From Methylobacterium adhaesivum (GTDB taxonomy: Bacteria > Pseudomonadota > Alphaproteobacteria > Rhizobiales > Beijerinckiaceae): DNA of 64,000 bases. The translations under genes and the position numbers were made by a program. The notes below the pieces were generated by a model. The model saw only the letters and a list, made by a program, of their open reading frames with translations, had not been told where the DNA came from and searched no databases. Below, piece after piece: positions 52,818-61,033 of this stretch; position 1 is the stretch's first letter; the number at the start of each line of letters is the position of its first letter. The stretch is taken from positions 62,001 to 126,000 of the forward strand of contig NZ_BPQD01000006.1 in the NCBI RefSeq assembly GCF_022179065.1, read 5' to 3'.

Positions 52818-53375
52818 ATGCTCCAGAATTTGACCAAACTCGTCTTGGATAATCTAGAAATAACGAAGATCGTCATCTCGATTGCAACTCCGATTATTGG
52901 AGCCGCCCTAACGATCCTGATTGCTTATGTTTTGATCTTCACGGACAAAACAAAATTCCTAAATAGTGAATTAATCAAGCAGAGAATAGCGATTTATAAG
53001 GAATTAGCTCCTGCTATAAATGAAATATACTGTTTCATAAATTTCGTCGGACATTGGCAAACGCTCACTCCCGATCGGATCATTGAGCGAAAGAGGGCAT
53101 GCGATCGAGAGATGCACATATACCGAGCGTTGTTCGATAAGAAAATGTTCGATAAATATCAAATATTCATCAAAAGCTGCTTCAAAGAATTCAATGGCTA
53201 TGGCGAGCCGGCGAAGATCAAGATCAACGTCAGAGAAGCCAAGCTAAACTGGAGATCGAAATGGAATAACGACTGGGATAAATACCTTTATGATATTGAA
53301 AACAACGATGCAACTCTGGAAAAACATTACACCTCATTCATGAAATGTTTTTCTGCACAGCTTGGCATGAAATAG
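52818..53375 (+). CDS. AT-rich orphan membrane-anchored protein
   Basis: 185 residues. One strong membrane helix near the N-terminus (about 17-42, IVISIATPIIGAALTILIAYVLIF), then a mostly helical cytoplasmic part rich in Lys, Asn, Phe and Tyr. The gene is markedly AT-rich compared with every neighbour and uses rare codons for this genome (AAA, AAT, ATA, TTA), so it was probably acquired by transfer. There is no integrase or repeat at its borders. No family recognised; single-TM helical orphans of this type occur among defence and other accessory genes, but nothing here proves that role. Confidence 0.7.
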   Translation: MLQNLTKLVLDNLEITKIVISIATPIIGAALTILIAYVLIFTDKTKFLNSELIKQRIAIYKELAPAINEIYCFINFVGHWQTLTPDRIIERKRACDREMHIYRALFDKKMFDKYQIFIKSCFKEFNGYGEPAKIKINVREAKLNWRSKWNNDWDKYLYDIENNDATLEKHYTSFMKCFSAQLGMK

Positions 53376-53395
53376 CTCATCCGTCAGATCGCATC

Positions 53396-53413
53396 CGTAT
53401 TTTCTCAAATACG
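53396..53413. terminator. Short hairpin between convergent genes
   Basis: A 7-bp stem CGTATTT / AAATACG with loop TCTC between the AT-rich gene and the acetyltransferase stop. A weak bidirectional terminator at best. Confidence 0.3.
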
Positions 53414-53414
53414 C

Positions 53415-54029
53415 TCACGTCCCGATCCAGTCGTGCCCCGCCACCACCGCCTCGACGGAGCGCGTCCAGGTGCCGGGCTGGTCGGTGGAACCGGAGCCGA
53501 GGGAGCATTGCACCATCACGCTGTCGCTCCAGCGGCCGTACTTGTAGCCCACCGCCGGCAGGAGCCCGACGCGGACGAACCCGCAGGCTTCGTGGAGGCG
53601 CAGGGACGCCTCGTTCTTCGCGTCGATGTAGCCGATCATCTGGCGGTAGCCGCCCGCCGCGCAGGCCTCGATGAGGGCCGGGAGCAGGCGCCGGCCGATG
53701 CCCGCCTGCAGGTGCTCGTGGTGGACGTAGATCGAGTGCTTGAGGGTGTAGCGGTAGGCCGGGCGCTTGCGGAACGGCACGGCATAGGCGTAGCCGGCCA
53801 CCACGCCGTCGCGGTCGGCCACGAGGTGGGGCAGGCGCTTCTTGCGCATGGCCTTGCGCCGCTTCTTGAGGTCGTCCGGATGGAGCGGATCCTCCTCGAA
53901 GTCGCCGATATCGCCGACCCCGCGCCGGATGTGGTGGGCGTAGATGTCCACCATGTCCGGCACGTCGGCATCCGACGAGGGCCGGATGACGAGGTCGGGA
54001 TCGCTCGCCAGCGCGAGGCCCGCCGGCAT
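53415..54029 (-). CDS. GNAT acetyltransferase
   Basis: 204 residues of the GCN5-related family, phosphinothricin-acetyltransferase-like group. IRPSSDADVPDMVDIYAHHI is motif C/D; SIYVHHEHLQAGIGRRLLPALIE holds the acetyl-CoA binding loop (QAGIGRR); IDAKNEASLRLHEACGFVRVGLLPAVGYKYGRWSDSVMVQ is motif B. The ATG shares one base with the decarboxylase stop (TGATG), so the two are coupled and it may acetylate the polyamine or a related product (inference). The C-terminal 30 residues are an extension. Confidence 0.9.
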   Translation of the reverse strand: MPAGLALASDPDLVIRPSSDADVPDMVDIYAHHIRRGVGDIGDFEEDPLHPDDLKKRRKAMRKKRLPHLVADRDGVVAGYAYAVPFRKRPAYRYTLKHSIYVHHEHLQAGIGRRLLPALIEACAAGGYRQMIGYIDAKNEASLRLHEACGFVRVGLLPAVGYKYGRWSDSVMVQCSLGSGSTDQPGTWTRSVEAVVAGHDWIGT

Positions 54030-56389
54030 CAGCGGCCCTCGCGCAGGACGCGGGGCTCGCGCATGACGTAGGTGTGGAACCGGATGGTGCCGTCGGGATC
54101 GACGTTGCGGAACACCCCCTGGATCTCGGCCTCGAAGCCCGGGAACAGGTTCGCCGAGCGCTCGAACATTTTGAAGTAGTCCAGCATGGGTTTGGCCCGC
54201 TCGTCCAGTCGCTCGCCCGGCAGCACCGTGCCGATGCCCGGCGGGTAGACGAGAAGCAAGGTCGTCGCCACACGGCCCTCGGCTTCCGCGATCGGCACGT
54301 AATCGACGTTGTTGCGGGTGAGCTGCTGCACCGCTTCCTTCGGGGTCATCACCATCTCGGGCAGGTGCCCGGGCTCGAACTGCTTGCGCTGGAGGGCGCT
54401 GGTGCCGTGCTCGCGGTGGAAGGCGTGGAAATCCGCGCAGAGGTCGCGCAGGCGCACACCCTTGTAGCGGTTGGGCCGGCGCCGGACGAATTCGGGCATG
54501 GCGTCCTCGAGCGGCACGTTGTCGTCGTGCAGGCGCTTGAAGGCGACCAGCCCCGAGATCAGCGTTCCGGCCTTGGAGGATTCGACGCCGGGCGTGAGGA
54601 GGAAGAGCAGCGAGTTGAGGTCGTTCTTCTCCGGCACGATGCGGTTCTCACGCAGGTACTGGGCGACGATGGGCGCGGGCACGCCGTGGGCGGCGTATTC
54701 GCCCGTGCGCCGGTCGAAGCCCGGGGTCAGCACGGTGAGCTTGTTCGGGTCGGTCATGGCGTAGTTCGGCGCCACGTGGGTGAAGCCGTGCCAGGCGGCA
54801 TCGGGCGTCAGCTCCCAGTGCTTGGCGTTGCCGGCGAGCTCGTCGGTGGAAAGACTCTCCCACGGCACCGGGCCGTCCGCGCCCTGCACGGTGTCGGGCA
54901 CGAAGGGGTCGAAGAACCAGCGGCGGTTCGGATCGCCTTCCTTCTCCTCGAACTCGCGGCGGATGGCGCGGACCTTCTTGCGCCACTCGATGCCGAGCCG
55001 GATCGTGTCGTCCCACAAGACCACGCCCGAGCGGCCCTTCATCATCTGCGCGCCGACGTCGAGGGAGGCGAACAGGGGATAGAACGGCGAGGTCGAGGCG
55101 TGGACGAGGAAGGTCTCGTTGAAGCGCCGGTGCTCGATGCGCCGGGTCTGGCCCCGGATGTGGCTGTCCTTGGTGTGGATCTGCGACGCCTGGGAGAAGC
55201 TCGCGAGCTGCTTGTGGGTCGATTGGGTGGCGATGATGCCGGGCGAGGTCTCGTCGAGACCTTTGAGCCCCATGGCAAAGCACCCGGCGAAGAGCGGGTG
55301 GAACTTCATGAAGCCGGCCCAGGCCTCGTCGAACAGGATGTAGTCGCAGAGGTGCCCGATCTTATCGAGGATCATCTGCGCGTTGTAGATCGTGCCGTCG
55401 TAGGTGCACTGCTCCACCACCGCGACGCGGAACGGGCGCTCGCGCTTCCACGCGTCGGGGTCCTTCACCAGGGGATTTTTTCGTATTTTCTCGCGGATCG
55501 CCGTCTCGTCCAGGGCCTCGTGGTACATGGGGCCGATGAGGCCGTAGGCGTTGCGATCGGTCTCGAGGAAGACCGGCACGCCGCCGCCGAGGAACAGCGC
55601 GCCGTGATGCGCTGCCTTGTGGTTGTTGCGGTCGAACAGGACGAGGTCGCCTTCCGCCACGAGGGCCGAGAGTACGATCTTGTTCGAGGCCGAGGTGCCG
55701 TTGAGGACGAAGTAGGTCTTCTCCGCCCCGAAGATGACGGCGGCCTCCTTCTGCGCCTTCAGGGCGGGGCCCTCGTGCACTAGAAGGTCGCCGAGATCGA
55801 GGACCGAGTTGTCGAGGTCGTCGCGGAACACCGCCTCGCCGAGATGCTCGACGAAGATGCGCCCGATGGGCGAGCGGTTGTAGAAGATGCCACCGTTGTG
55901 GCCGGGGCAGGTCCAGAGCTGGTTGCCCTGCTCGGCGTAGTCGACCAGCGCCCCGAAGAACGGCGTCTTCAGGGTCTCGGCGTACTGCTTCACCCGGCTG
56001 ACGAGGCCGCGGGCGATGTAGTCCGGGGTTTCTTCGGCGAGGAAGATGTAGCCGTCGATGAAGTCGAGCACCTCGACGGGGATGTCCTCCAGACGCTTGC
56101 GGCGGACCATGATCACGATGGGCATTTCCAGCCCGCGCTTCCGCATGAGGTTGATGAGGGCCGCCGCCTTGCCGTCCAGCCCGCGCTTGCCCCAATCCAC
56201 CACCATGCAGCCGATGGCCGAATCGGTCTGGACCGCGATGGCCGCGTCCTCGACGCGCCGCGCCCGCACCACCTCGAAGCCGAGTTTCTCGACCGACCCG
56301 ATGATCTGCTGCACCCGCACGCCCTCGAGGTCATCCGGATCGAAGTTCGGCGCGCACATCAGCACGGTGAAGCGGCGGAAGAAGTCCAT
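54029..56389 (-). CDS. Orn/Lys/Arg decarboxylase with N-terminal wing domain
   Basis: 786 residues, group III PLP decarboxylase as in E. coli AdiA/CadA/SpeF. The N-terminal receiver-like wing domain (about 1-130, FTVLMCAPNF...VVDWGKRGLDG), PLP domain with the Schiff-base Lys393 in STHKQLASFSQ, Asp in FDEAWAGF, and C-terminal domain are all present. It turns a basic amino acid into the matching amine (putrescine, cadaverine or agmatine); which one cannot be told. Start at ATG 56389; a 52-residue longer frame is arginine-rich and unsupported. Coupled to a GNAT acetyltransferase; no antiporter gene is adjacent, unlike acid-resistance systems. Confidence 0.94.
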   Translation of the reverse strand: MDFFRRFTVLMCAPNFDPDDLEGVRVQQIIGSVEKLGFEVVRARRVEDAAIAVQTDSAIGCMVVDWGKRGLDGKAAALINLMRKRGLEMPIVIMVRRKRLEDIPVEVLDFIDGYIFLAEETPDYIARGLVSRVKQYAETLKTPFFGALVDYAEQGNQLWTCPGHNGGIFYNRSPIGRIFVEHLGEAVFRDDLDNSVLDLGDLLVHEGPALKAQKEAAVIFGAEKTYFVLNGTSASNKIVLSALVAEGDLVLFDRNNHKAAHHGALFLGGGVPVFLETDRNAYGLIGPMYHEALDETAIREKIRKNPLVKDPDAWKRERPFRVAVVEQCTYDGTIYNAQMILDKIGHLCDYILFDEAWAGFMKFHPLFAGCFAMGLKGLDETSPGIIATQSTHKQLASFSQASQIHTKDSHIRGQTRRIEHRRFNETFLVHASTSPFYPLFASLDVGAQMMKGRSGVVLWDDTIRLGIEWRKKVRAIRREFEEKEGDPNRRWFFDPFVPDTVQGADGPVPWESLSTDELAGNAKHWELTPDAAWHGFTHVAPNYAMTDPNKLTVLTPGFDRRTGEYAAHGVPAPIVAQYLRENRIVPEKNDLNSLLFLLTPGVESSKAGTLISGLVAFKRLHDDNVPLEDAMPEFVRRRPNRYKGVRLRDLCADFHAFHREHGTSALQRKQFEPGHLPEMVMTPKEAVQQLTRNNVDYVPIAEAEGRVATTLLLVYPPGIGTVLPGERLDERAKPMLDYFKMFERSANLFPGFEAEIQGVFRNVDPDGTIRFHTYVMREPRVLREGR

Positions 56390-56639
56390 GCGGGCAAAGG
56401 CTCCGTGGGAGGTTCGGCGCGCACCGTTCGCGACGGGGCATGACGTTTGGATGACGGATTGGCGCGGATTGCGGTGTTTTGAGGCCGACCGCGCCCGGGT
56501 CGGAGGTCGGCTTACGACCGGACGGTGCGTTTGACGAGCCCGCACCGACGGATCGCGCCACGGCGCGCCGCCGCAGGCCCCGCCCGTAGCCGGACTGTCA
56601 CACGCCCCTGCTTTAAGCCGCGGATCGGGCCGGCGAGGG

Positions 56640-57572
56640 ATGGCGGGGATGGATCACGGGCAGCGGGCGCAGGGCCTCGACATCGAGGCGATCCGGCGCG
56701 AACTCACGGACGATTTCGACGAGGAACTCGAGATGGAGATGGAGGAGGAGCGCCTCGAGCGCCTCGCCGACGCCATCGGGGACACGCCGCGCCCGCCCGG
56801 AATGGACCGCCGGCGCTACTTCCGCGAGCTGTTCCGGCTCCAGCACGAATTGGTCCGCCTGCAGGACTGGGTGCAGGCGCAGAAGCTGCGCGTGGTGGTG
56901 ATCTTCGAGGGCCGCGATTCCGCCGGCAAGGGCGGAGCGATCAAGCGCATCACCCAGCGCCTCAATCCGCGCGTCTGCCGGGTCGCCGCCCTGCCGGCCC
57001 CGAGCGAGCGCGAACGCACGCAATGGTATTTCCAGCGCTACGTCGCGCACCTGCCCGCCGGCGGCGAGATCGTGCTGTTCGACCGCTCCTGGTACAATCG
57101 TGCCGGCGTCGAGCGGGTGATGGGCTTCTGTACCCCCGACGAGGTGGAGGAGTTCTTCCGCTCCGTGCCGGAATTCGAGCGGATGCTGGTGCGCTCAGGG
57201 ATCATCGTGCTGAAATACTGGTTCTCGATCACCGACGAGGAGCAGGCCCTGCGCTTCTCGATGCGCATCCACGATCCCCTCAAGCAGTGGAAGCTCTCCC
57301 CCATGGACGTGCAGTCGCGCCGCCTGTGGGAGGACTACACCAAGGCCAAGGAGGTGATGCTCGCGCGCACCCACATCCCGGAGGCGCCGTGGTGGGTGGT
57401 GGAGGCCGTGGACAAGAAGAAGGCCCGTCTCAACTGCATCGCCCACCTCCTGTCGCAGATCCCCTATGGCGAGGTGCCGCGCGCCCCCGTCCACCTGCCC
57501 GAGCGCGAGCGCCACGACGACTACGCCCGCCAGCCGGTGCCGCCGGAGATGTTCGTTCCGGCGGTGTTCTGA
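56640..57572 (+). CDS. ppk2: Polyphosphate kinase 2
   Basis: 310 residues. Walker A FEGRDSAGKGG (89-99), Walker B region VLFDRSWYNRAGVE and the lid sequence of PPK2. The single-domain length and the start with acidic helical residues fit class I enzymes, which phosphorylate nucleoside diphosphates from polyphosphate. The ATG at 56640 is used; ATG 56649 is an equally good start. It is divergent from the decarboxylase, with 250 bp between the starts, and convergent with the exported protein at 57579. Confidence 0.94.
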   Translation: MAGMDHGQRAQGLDIEAIRRELTDDFDEELEMEMEEERLERLADAIGDTPRPPGMDRRRYFRELFRLQHELVRLQDWVQAQKLRVVVIFEGRDSAGKGGAIKRITQRLNPRVCRVAALPAPSERERTQWYFQRYVAHLPAGGEIVLFDRSWYNRAGVERVMGFCTPDEVEEFFRSVPEFERMLVRSGIIVLKYWFSITDEEQALRFSMRIHDPLKQWKLSPMDVQSRRLWEDYTKAKEVMLARTHIPEAPWWVVEAVDKKKARLNCIAHLLSQIPYGEVPRAPVHLPERERHDDYARQPVPPEMFVPAVF

Positions 57573-57578
57573 TCTCGC

Positions 57579-57995
57579 CTACCGCGCGGACGGGCAGGCG
57601 AGCCCGTAGGGCGCCACCACGACGTCGCCCTGGCGCGGATTGTTGAGGGCGACGGGCTGGGTGCCGCCGCGCCCGACCTCGACGTAGCAGCGGTCGAGCA
57701 CCGCCACGGTGTCGAACGCGGCCTGGAAGGCGGGCTCCCGAGGCACGGGCTCCAGGCCGGCTTGGCGCGACCGGCAATAGACCGCGACATCGATCCGCCC
57801 GGAGCGGCGATACAGGAGCGGGTGAGCCCGGTGCGGGCGCACGGTGATGCCCGGGCCGCCGTCCTGGCTGAACACCACGTCGTGGTCCGTCCGGTTGATC
57901 ACCTGCCGGGTGCACCCGGCCTGCGCTGCTTGCGCCGCGCCGAGGGCGAGGGTGAGCGCGGTCAGGCCGGCCGTGTGTCGCATCCATCCGCGCAT
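57579..57995 (-). CDS. Small exported protein of unknown function
   Basis: 138 residues. The signal peptide is about 1-26 (LTALTLALGAAQAAQAG). The mature part has strand-like stretches (RQVINRTDHDVVFSQDGGPGITVRPH; RIDVAVYCRSRQAGLEP) and four cysteines that may pair in the periplasm. ATG 57995 or 57983 is possible. It ends 7 bp from the convergent ppk2 stop. No family recognised. Confidence 0.6.
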   Translation of the reverse strand: MRGWMRHTAGLTALTLALGAAQAAQAGCTRQVINRTDHDVVFSQDGGPGITVRPHRAHPLLYRRSGRIDVAVYCRSRQAGLEPVPREPAFQAAFDTVAVLDRCYVEVGRGGTQPVALNNPRQGDVVVAPYGLACPSAR

Positions 57996-58157
57996 GGGAT
58001 CGTCTCCGAAGGGCGCGGCGGTTCTCGCGCGCCGAATTGCCGAATCCGACGTCAACGGAAGCCCGTGCCGGGCGTTCCCGAGGCGGGGACACGCGGGTTG
58101 ATCCCGCGGGTCCGGATGGGCAGACCGGGGCGACCGCCACGCCACCCCGGACCTGCC

Positions 58158-58967
58158 ATGACTCTCCCTCCGAGCGCCCCCGACGAACTCCTGTTCACGC
58201 AGGATGCAGCGGGCATCGCCCGCATCGTCCTCAATCGGCCCCAGGCCCGCAACGCGCTGACCTTCGCGATGTATCAGGGGCTCATCGACCTCTGCGGGCG
58301 GATCGAGGCCGATCCGTCCGTGCGGGTACTCGTCATCACCGGGGCCGGCGACAAGGCGTTCGCGGCGGGCACCGACATCGCCCAGTTCCGCAGCTTCTCC
58401 TCCGCGCAGGACGCCCTCGACTACGAGCGATTCATGGACCGGGTGATGGGCGCCCTGGAGCGCCTGCGCGTGCCCGTCATCGCCGCCATCGCGGGGGCCT
58501 GCACCGGCGGGGGCGCGGCCATCGCGGCGGCCTGCGACCTCCGGATCGCCACGCGGGACGCGCGCTTCGGCTTTCCCATCGCGCGGACGCTGGGCAACTG
58601 CCTGTCGCTCGCCAACCTCAAGCGGCTCTCCGGCCTCGTCGGCCCGGCGCGGGTGAAGGACATGATCTTCACCGCCCGCCTCGTCGGCGCCGAGGAGGCG
58701 CTGGCCATCGGCCTCGTCGGCGAGGTGGTGGCCGATGCCGAGGCGCTTCACGGGCGCGCCACCGACCTCGCCGTGCTGGTGGCGGGCCACGCCCCCCTGA
58801 CCCTGCGGGCGACGAAGGAGGGCCTGCGCCGCCTCCAGGATGCCGACGACACGCAGGGCGAGCGCCCCGGGGACGACCTCATCCGCCTCTGCTACACGAG
58901 CGCCGATTTCCGCGAGGGGATGGAGGCGTTCCTGGGTAAGCGGGCGCCGGACTGGCAGGGGCGGTGA
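58158..58967 (+). CDS. Enoyl-CoA hydratase/isomerase family protein
   Basis: 269 residues of the crotonase fold. Oxyanion-hole segments are ALTFAMYQGL-AFAAGTDIAQF and AIAGACTGGGAAIAAACDLRIAT; the usual catalytic Glu in the second segment is replaced by GFPIARTLGN, so simple hydratase activity is uncertain and isomerase or thioesterase action is possible. Start ATG 58158. It follows the minus-strand exported gene divergently and is convergent with the TRAP operon. Confidence 0.88.
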   Translation: MTLPPSAPDELLFTQDAAGIARIVLNRPQARNALTFAMYQGLIDLCGRIEADPSVRVLVITGAGDKAFAAGTDIAQFRSFSSAQDALDYERFMDRVMGALERLRVPVIAAIAGACTGGGAAIAAACDLRIATRDARFGFPIARTLGNCLSLANLKRLSGLVGPARVKDMIFTARLVGAEEALAIGLVGEVVADAEALHGRATDLAVLVAGHAPLTLRATKEGLRRLQDADDTQGERPGDDLIRLCYTSADFREGMEAFLGKRAPDWQGR

Positions 58968-58990
58968 GGCTGTTCAAACACGAAAAAGAA

Positions 58991-59015
58991 CGGCCCGAAC
59001 CAGAGGTCCGGGCCG
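58991..59015 (-). terminator. Terminator of the TRAP operon
   Basis: A 7-bp stem CGGCCCG / CGGGCCG, followed on the minus strand by TTCTTTTTCG. It lies 25 bp past the DctM stop. Confidence 0.75.
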
Positions 59016-59039
59016 CCCACCGCCGGTGCGAGATCCGGC

Positions 59040-60392
59040 TTACCGGGTCGAGGGCAGCAGCCAGTTCGGCAGCCACAGGGCGATGCCGGGGACGAGGCAG
59101 AGGATCAGGATCGCCACCGCCATGAGCATCACGAAGGGCAGCGTGCCCCAGATGATGTCTTTGAGCGGGATGTCGGGGGCGATGTTCTTGATGACGAAGA
59201 TGTTGAGGCCCACCGGCGGGTGGATCAGCCCCATCTCCATGGTGATGGTCATGACGACGCCGAACCACACGAGGTCGAACCCGGCGGCCTTCAGGGGCGG
59301 CAGGATGATCGGCGCCGTCATCAGGATGATCGAGACCGGCGGCAGGAAGAAGCCGAGCAGGATCACGAGGCCGAGGATCGTTACCAGGAGCACCCAGGGC
59401 GAGAGCTGCATCGCCACGATGGCCGAGGCCGCGGCCTGCGAGATGTGGAGGTAGCTCATCACGTAGGCGTAGAGGAGCGACATGCCGATGATGAGCATCA
59501 GCATGGTCGATTCCCGCAGGGTGGCGGCGAGGATCGGGTTCACGTCGCGCGGGCGCCAGACGCCGTAGATGACGGCGATGAGGCCCAGCGCCAGGAGGCC
59601 GCCGAGGCCCGCCGTCTCGGACGGGGTGGAATAGCCGCCGTAGAGGGCCACCATCACGCCCGTGAGCAGCACCACGAAGGGCAGCACCCGCGGCAGCGTC
59701 GAGAACCGCTCGCGCATGCTGTAGGTGTCCTCGGCCAGGATCGGCGAGTGCGTACCGCTGCGCTCGAACGCCACCTTCGCGGCGGCGTATTCCGCCCGGA
59801 AGCGGTAGACCGACCAGGTGGCGAACAGGCCCACCAGCAGCAGGCCCGGCCCGATGCCGGCGAGGAACAGGCGCCCCAGGGACTGCTCGGCCGCCACCGC
59901 GTAGAGGATCATGGTGATGGAGGGCGGCAGCAGGATGCCCAACGTCCCCCCGGCGGCGATGATGCCGGCGGCGAAGCCCGGCGAGTAGCCGCGCTTCCTC
60001 ATCTCCGGGATGCCGGCCGAGCCGATGGCCGAGCAGGTGGCGGGCGAGGACCCCGCCATGGCGGCGAACAGGGCGCAGGCGAACACGTTGGCGATGCCTA
60101 AGCCCCCGGGGATCCGGTGCATCCAGGCATGCATGGCCGAGTAGAGGTCCTGTCCGGCCCGGCTACGCCCGATGGCCGCGCCCTTCAGGATGAAGAGCGG
60201 GATCGACAGCAGGGTGATGGAGGCCATCTCCTCGTAGACGTTCTGCGCCACCGTATCGAGGGAGGCGGCGGGCATGAAGAAATACATGAAGGCCAGCGCC
60301 ACGAACCCCAGCGCGAACGCGATGGGGATGCCGGCCAGCATCGCGCTCAGGGTGGCGCCTGCGTAGAGGAAGCCGATGGCCGCGACGCTCAT
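59040..60392 (-). CDS. dctM: TRAP transporter large permease, DctM family
   Basis: 450 residues with about 12-13 membrane helices. DctM features: GGLGIANVFACALFAAMAGSSPATCSAIGSAGIPEM, AAGGTLGILLPPSITMILYA (substrate/Na+ site repeat) and MGLIHPPVGLNIFVI. It carries the substrate across the inner membrane with a Na+ gradient, using the binding protein made by the same operon. Its start overlaps the DctQ stop by 4 bp. It is followed by a terminator. Confidence 0.96.
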   Translation of the reverse strand: MSVAAIGFLYAGATLSAMLAGIPIAFALGFVALAFMYFFMPAASLDTVAQNVYEEMASITLLSIPLFILKGAAIGRSRAGQDLYSAMHAWMHRIPGGLGIANVFACALFAAMAGSSPATCSAIGSAGIPEMRKRGYSPGFAAGIIAAGGTLGILLPPSITMILYAVAAEQSLGRLFLAGIGPGLLLVGLFATWSVYRFRAEYAAAKVAFERSGTHSPILAEDTYSMRERFSTLPRVLPFVVLLTGVMVALYGGYSTPSETAGLGGLLALGLIAVIYGVWRPRDVNPILAATLRESTMLMLIIGMSLLYAYVMSYLHISQAAASAIVAMQLSPWVLLVTILGLVILLGFFLPPVSIILMTAPIILPPLKAAGFDLVWFGVVMTITMEMGLIHPPVGLNIFVIKNIAPDIPLKDIIWGTLPFVMLMAVAILILCLVPGIALWLPNWLLPSTR

Positions 60393-61033
60393 GGGTGGGG
60401 GCTCGTCTTGAGGGGGTCAGCGTTCAGGTCGGCGCCGAGGCCGACCTTCGGGTTCGCCCAACCCGCCGCGCGGGGGCCGAAGCTCAGGGCCTCGGCGATC
60501 TGCAGGAGGAACTGCAGGGCAAGGAAGCTCATGCCGACCGCCATCAGGGCGTAGGGGATCCAGAGGGGCGGCCCCCAGGTCGATTGCGACACCTGCCCGT
60601 CAACCCAGGCCTCGTGGAACAGGCTCCAGCTCTTCCAGGCGAAGAACGTCACGAACACGATGCTGACGAGGTCGGCCATGAGCAGGCGGACCCGGTTCAC
60701 GCGGGGCGGGAGCAGGCCGCTCAGCGCCTCGATGGCGACGTGGCCGCGCTTGGCCTGAACGGCGGCGGCCGAGAAGAAGGTGGCGCCGACGATGAGGAAC
60801 ACCGCCATCTCGTCCTGCCAATCCGTCGGCTCCTTCAGCCAGTAGCGCACGAACACGCTGTAGCTCAGCACGAGGCAGGCGCCGACGAGGGCGAGGCCGC
60901 CGAAGACCATCACCACGCCGTTGATGGCCTTCATGGTCCGGTCGACGGCCCCGAGCAGGCCGGGGATGCGGGGTTCGGGTGTGGCCGGCCCCGCTTGGGA
61001 AGCGGCGGATGCCGCGTCGAAGGCGTGGCTCAC
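60389..61033 (-). CDS. dctQ: TRAP transporter small permease, DctQ family
   Basis: 214 residues with four membrane helices (NGVVMVFGGLALVGACLVLSYSVFVRYW; EMAVFLIVGATFFSAAAVQAKRGHVAIEAL; LLMADLVSIVFVTFFAWKSW; LWIPYALMAVGMSFLALQFLLQI). GTG 61033 overlaps the DctP stop (GTGA) and is the preferred start; the nearest ATG lies too close to the first helix. It supports DctM in the membrane complex. Confidence 0.92.
   Translation of the reverse strand: MSHAFDAASAASQAGPATPEPRIPGLLGAVDRTMKAINGVVMVFGGLALVGACLVLSYSVFVRYWLKEPTDWQDEMAVFLIVGATFFSAAAVQAKRGHVAIEALSGLLPPRVNRVRLLMADLVSIVFVTFFAWKSWSLFHEAWVDGQVSQSTWGPPLWIPYALMAVGMSFLALQFLLQIAEALSFGPRAAGWANPKVGLGADLNADPLKTSPHP

Noticed and set aside
54074-55783. 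A 569-codon plus-strand frame opposite the decarboxylase
   Set aside because: The decarboxylase has all catalytic motifs on the minus strand; the antisense product has no recognisable sequence.
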